Of a stretch of DNA of 6,485 nt, positions 5,224 through 6,485 are shown one piece after another. Source of the DNA: Casp-Chloro-G3 sp002816715 (GTDB lineage Bacteria; Chloroflexota; Dehalococcoidia; Lucifugimonadales; UBA3495); assembly GCA_027623815.1 (NCBI GenBank), contig JAQBUV010000110.1, forward strand, positions 1 to 6,485. Reading direction: 5' to 3'. Position numbers and translations under genes: made by a program. Below the pieces are notes generated by a model. That model was not told the origin of the DNA. It saw only the letters and a list, made by a program, of their open reading frames with translations, and ran no database searches. Position 1 is the first letter of the stretch. Every line of letters starts with the position of its first letter.

Positions 5224-5262
5224 GAGGTTTGGACGATGGCGTGACGGGGAAGATTTAACGCG

Positions 5263-6225
5263 CTATTCTGAATCCGACTCAACGGGACTGGCAGCTTCAC
5301 CGTCCACGTTGCGGGGTGGAAATGAAGCGACATACTCCTGTCCAGCGTCGGCGGCAATTGCCGCTTCCATCGCGGTGATCGCCACCTCTATCTGAGCGTC
5401 GTCGGGTTGGCGGGTGGTCAAGCGCTGCAGCAGCAAGCCCGGCCCAGCCACTACTTGAGCAATCAACCACTTCTGATGCGCGCCGCTGAACCGGATGATT
5501 TCGTAGCTAATGCCTGCGACCACCGGGAGCAGTACAATGCGCGAGAGGATTCTCCACTCAAAATCAGGGCGACCCAGAAAGGCGAAAATTATTATTGAGA
5601 CCAGCACCACCGTTAGCAGAAATGCCGTCCCGCAGCGGGGGTGAGGCGTCCCGAATTTACGAACGTTTTCCACGTTCAAAGGCAGACCTGCCTCATGGGC
5701 GTGGACTGCCATATGCTCAGCGCCGTGATAGGCATAGACCCGGCGAATGTCTTTGATGAACCCAATGCCCCAGATGTAGCCCACCAGTATCGCCAAGCGC
5801 AGCAAGCCTTCAATGACGTTGCTGAGCAGATCAGAAGCTATGTACGGGTCAATGAGCTTGACCAGCAGCAAGGGCAGGATGAAGAAGATTCCGATTCCCA
5901 GCAACAGCGAGAACCCCAGGGTTACTGCCATCGCCCAGCCGGACATCTCCTCTTCCGATTCTCCCTGTTGGTCGACCATCGCCATGTTGGCCGACCGGTG
6001 CAGGGCCTTGACCCCCAGCATCAGCGTCTCGACGAGGACGACTCCTCCACGTAGAAAGGGAAACCGCCGGACGCGGCCGGTGAACAGGGTGTTTAGCGGT
6101 TCGTGGGCGTGGGTGATGCTGCCGTCCTGACGGCGCACCGCCAAGCTGAAGTGATTCCTCCCTCGGATCATCACTCCTTCAATGACGGCCTGACCGCCGT
6201 ATGCGAAGCTGGGTTGTTCGGCCAC
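5263..6225 (-). CDS. DUF1385 (YqhQ-like) membrane protein
   Basis: This 320-residue protein belongs to DUF1385, the family of Bacillus subtilis YqhQ, sometimes described as a predicted metal-dependent enzyme; its reaction is unknown. The N-terminal motif YGGQAVIEGVMIRG (9-22) is highly characteristic. Hydrophobic segments lie at about 97-123, 138-158, 201-217 and possibly 228-246. Between them sit YHGAEHMAVHAHE (166-178), with H167, E170, H171, H175 and H177 as candidate metal ligands, and TPHPRCGT (193-200). The C-terminal QRLTTRQPDDAQIEVAITAM (267-286) is also typical, and an acidic tail (about 303-320) follows. The start codon is GTG; AAAGGA six bases upstream (complement of 6232-6237) supports it. 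The gene appears complete. No clear minus-strand promoter was found upstream. Confidence 0.93.
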   Translation of the reverse strand: MAEQPSFAYGGQAVIEGVMIRGRNHFSLAVRRQDGSITHAHEPLNTLFTGRVRRFPFLRGGVVLVETLMLGVKALHRSANMAMVDQQGESEEEMSGWAMAVTLGFSLLLGIGIFFILPLLLVKLIDPYIASDLLSNVIEGLLRLAILVGYIWGIGFIKDIRRVYAYHGAEHMAVHAHEAGLPLNVENVRKFGTPHPRCGTAFLLTVVLVSIIIFAFLGRPDFEWRILSRIVLLPVVAGISYEIIRFSGAHQKWLIAQVVAGPGLLLQRLTTRQPDDAQIEVAITAMEAAIAADAGQEYVASFPPRNVDGEAASPVESDSE

Positions 6226-6231
6226 GCTAGT

Positions 6232-6237
6232 TCCTTT
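6232..6237 (-). promoter_or_regulatory. Ribosome binding site for the GTG start
   Basis: On the minus strand AAAGGA is followed by six bases and then GTG (6225-6223). The family motif YGGQAVIEG begins at residue 9 from this codon, as is usual, so the GTG rather than a later internal codon is the start. Confidence 0.6.
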
Positions 6238-6427
6238 GTACGGTTTTTAATACAAGTTTTCGGGCCAAGAATACCGTCTCTACACTACGAATCTACGAAA
6301 CGATATGCCCGCTGCAAGAACGGATTCCCATAACCAGTATGGCATCAGTGCCCAGGATTAACAACTGAAATAACATGCGCTTGCCGGGTCTTTTAGTTTT
6401 TCAACCTCGTTATCTCACTAGTACACC

Positions 6428-6454
6428 TTGGCTGAAAAACAAAGGTAATATAAT
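6428..6454 (+). promoter_or_regulatory. Candidate promoter reading out of the window
   Basis: TATAAT at 6449-6454 is a consensus -10 hexamer. TTGGCT (6428-6433) could be a -35 but with only 15 bases between, which is short. It points right, so the divergent neighbour of the DUF1385 gene probably starts beyond 6485. The bases after it contain GCCG/CGGC (6461-6474), a small possible 5' hairpin. Confidence 0.4.
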
Positions 6455-6485
6455 AGTGGGGCCGCTGAGACGGCAGATTTGAAGG

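Larger units (their letters stand above)
6226..6485. other. Intergenic region without a supported gene
   Basis: These 260 bases upstream of the DUF1385 gene hold no convincing coding sequence on either strand. Apart from the DUF1385 ribosome site and a candidate rightward promoter near 6449, I see only a short tandem CTACGAAT/CTACGAAA near 6285-6300 and a weak five-pair hairpin CCATA/TATGG near 6330-6345. No tRNA fold or T-run terminator was found. Confidence 0.5.

Noticed and set aside
5641..6054. 137-codon plus-strand frame opposite the DUF1385 gene
   Set aside because: It is the antisense shadow of a well-supported family member; it is Gln/Asp/Arg rich, reflecting the hydrophobic codons on the other strand, and has no ribosome site I can support.
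6301..6400. tRNA or small structured RNA in the right-hand gap
   Set aside because: No cloverleaf pairing, GTTCGA-type T-loop or strong hairpin could be found.

Overview
The window looks like a piece of chromosome from an uncultured bacterium, most plausibly a Chloroflexota/Dehalococcoidia-type genome. That placing is an inference from moderately high GC coding sequence, a proC-yggT pair, a DUF1385 (YqhQ-like) membrane protein, and short palindromic intergenic repeats of kinds I associate with those genomes. No rRNA, tRNA or other marker gene is present to confirm it.

Layout, left to right. Bases 1-338 are non-coding apart from a possible 3' tail of an upstream gene (3-35). They hold a strong terminator, two palindromic elements and a 38-base duplicated block; the second copy of that block supplies a terminator-like hairpin followed at once by an extended -10 promoter for the next genes. 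A compact VapBC-type toxin-antitoxin pair follows (339-566 and 554-1009), overlapping, with the toxin starting at TTG. A PdxA-family dehydrogenase (1059-2075) follows in the same direction. A 188-base gap then carries a degenerate palindromic repeat and a promoter, leading into proC (2264-3067), yggT (3082-3378) and a P-loop kinase (3414-4040). A vicinal-oxygen-chelate (VOC) metalloprotein (4157-4636) has its own promoter and ends at a bidirectional terminator.

The right part runs on the minus strand: a GTG-started DUF1385 membrane protein (6225-5263), then a small cysteine-rich protein of unknown function (5161-4763) with its own extended -10. The last 260 bases are intergenic and carry a candidate promoter pointing out of the window to the right.

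The genes do not form one pathway. proC (proline synthesis) and yggT are a familiar housekeeping pairing, and the P-loop kinase may share their transcript. vapBC looks like a small accessory module with lower GC than its neighbour. I see no CRISPR array, transposase, phage gene or clearly new multi-gene system. The points most worth checking are the duplicated terminator-promoter block beside vapBC, whether the PdxA protein really serves vitamin B6 synthesis, the unknown Cys-rich protein, and the shared extended -10 elements.
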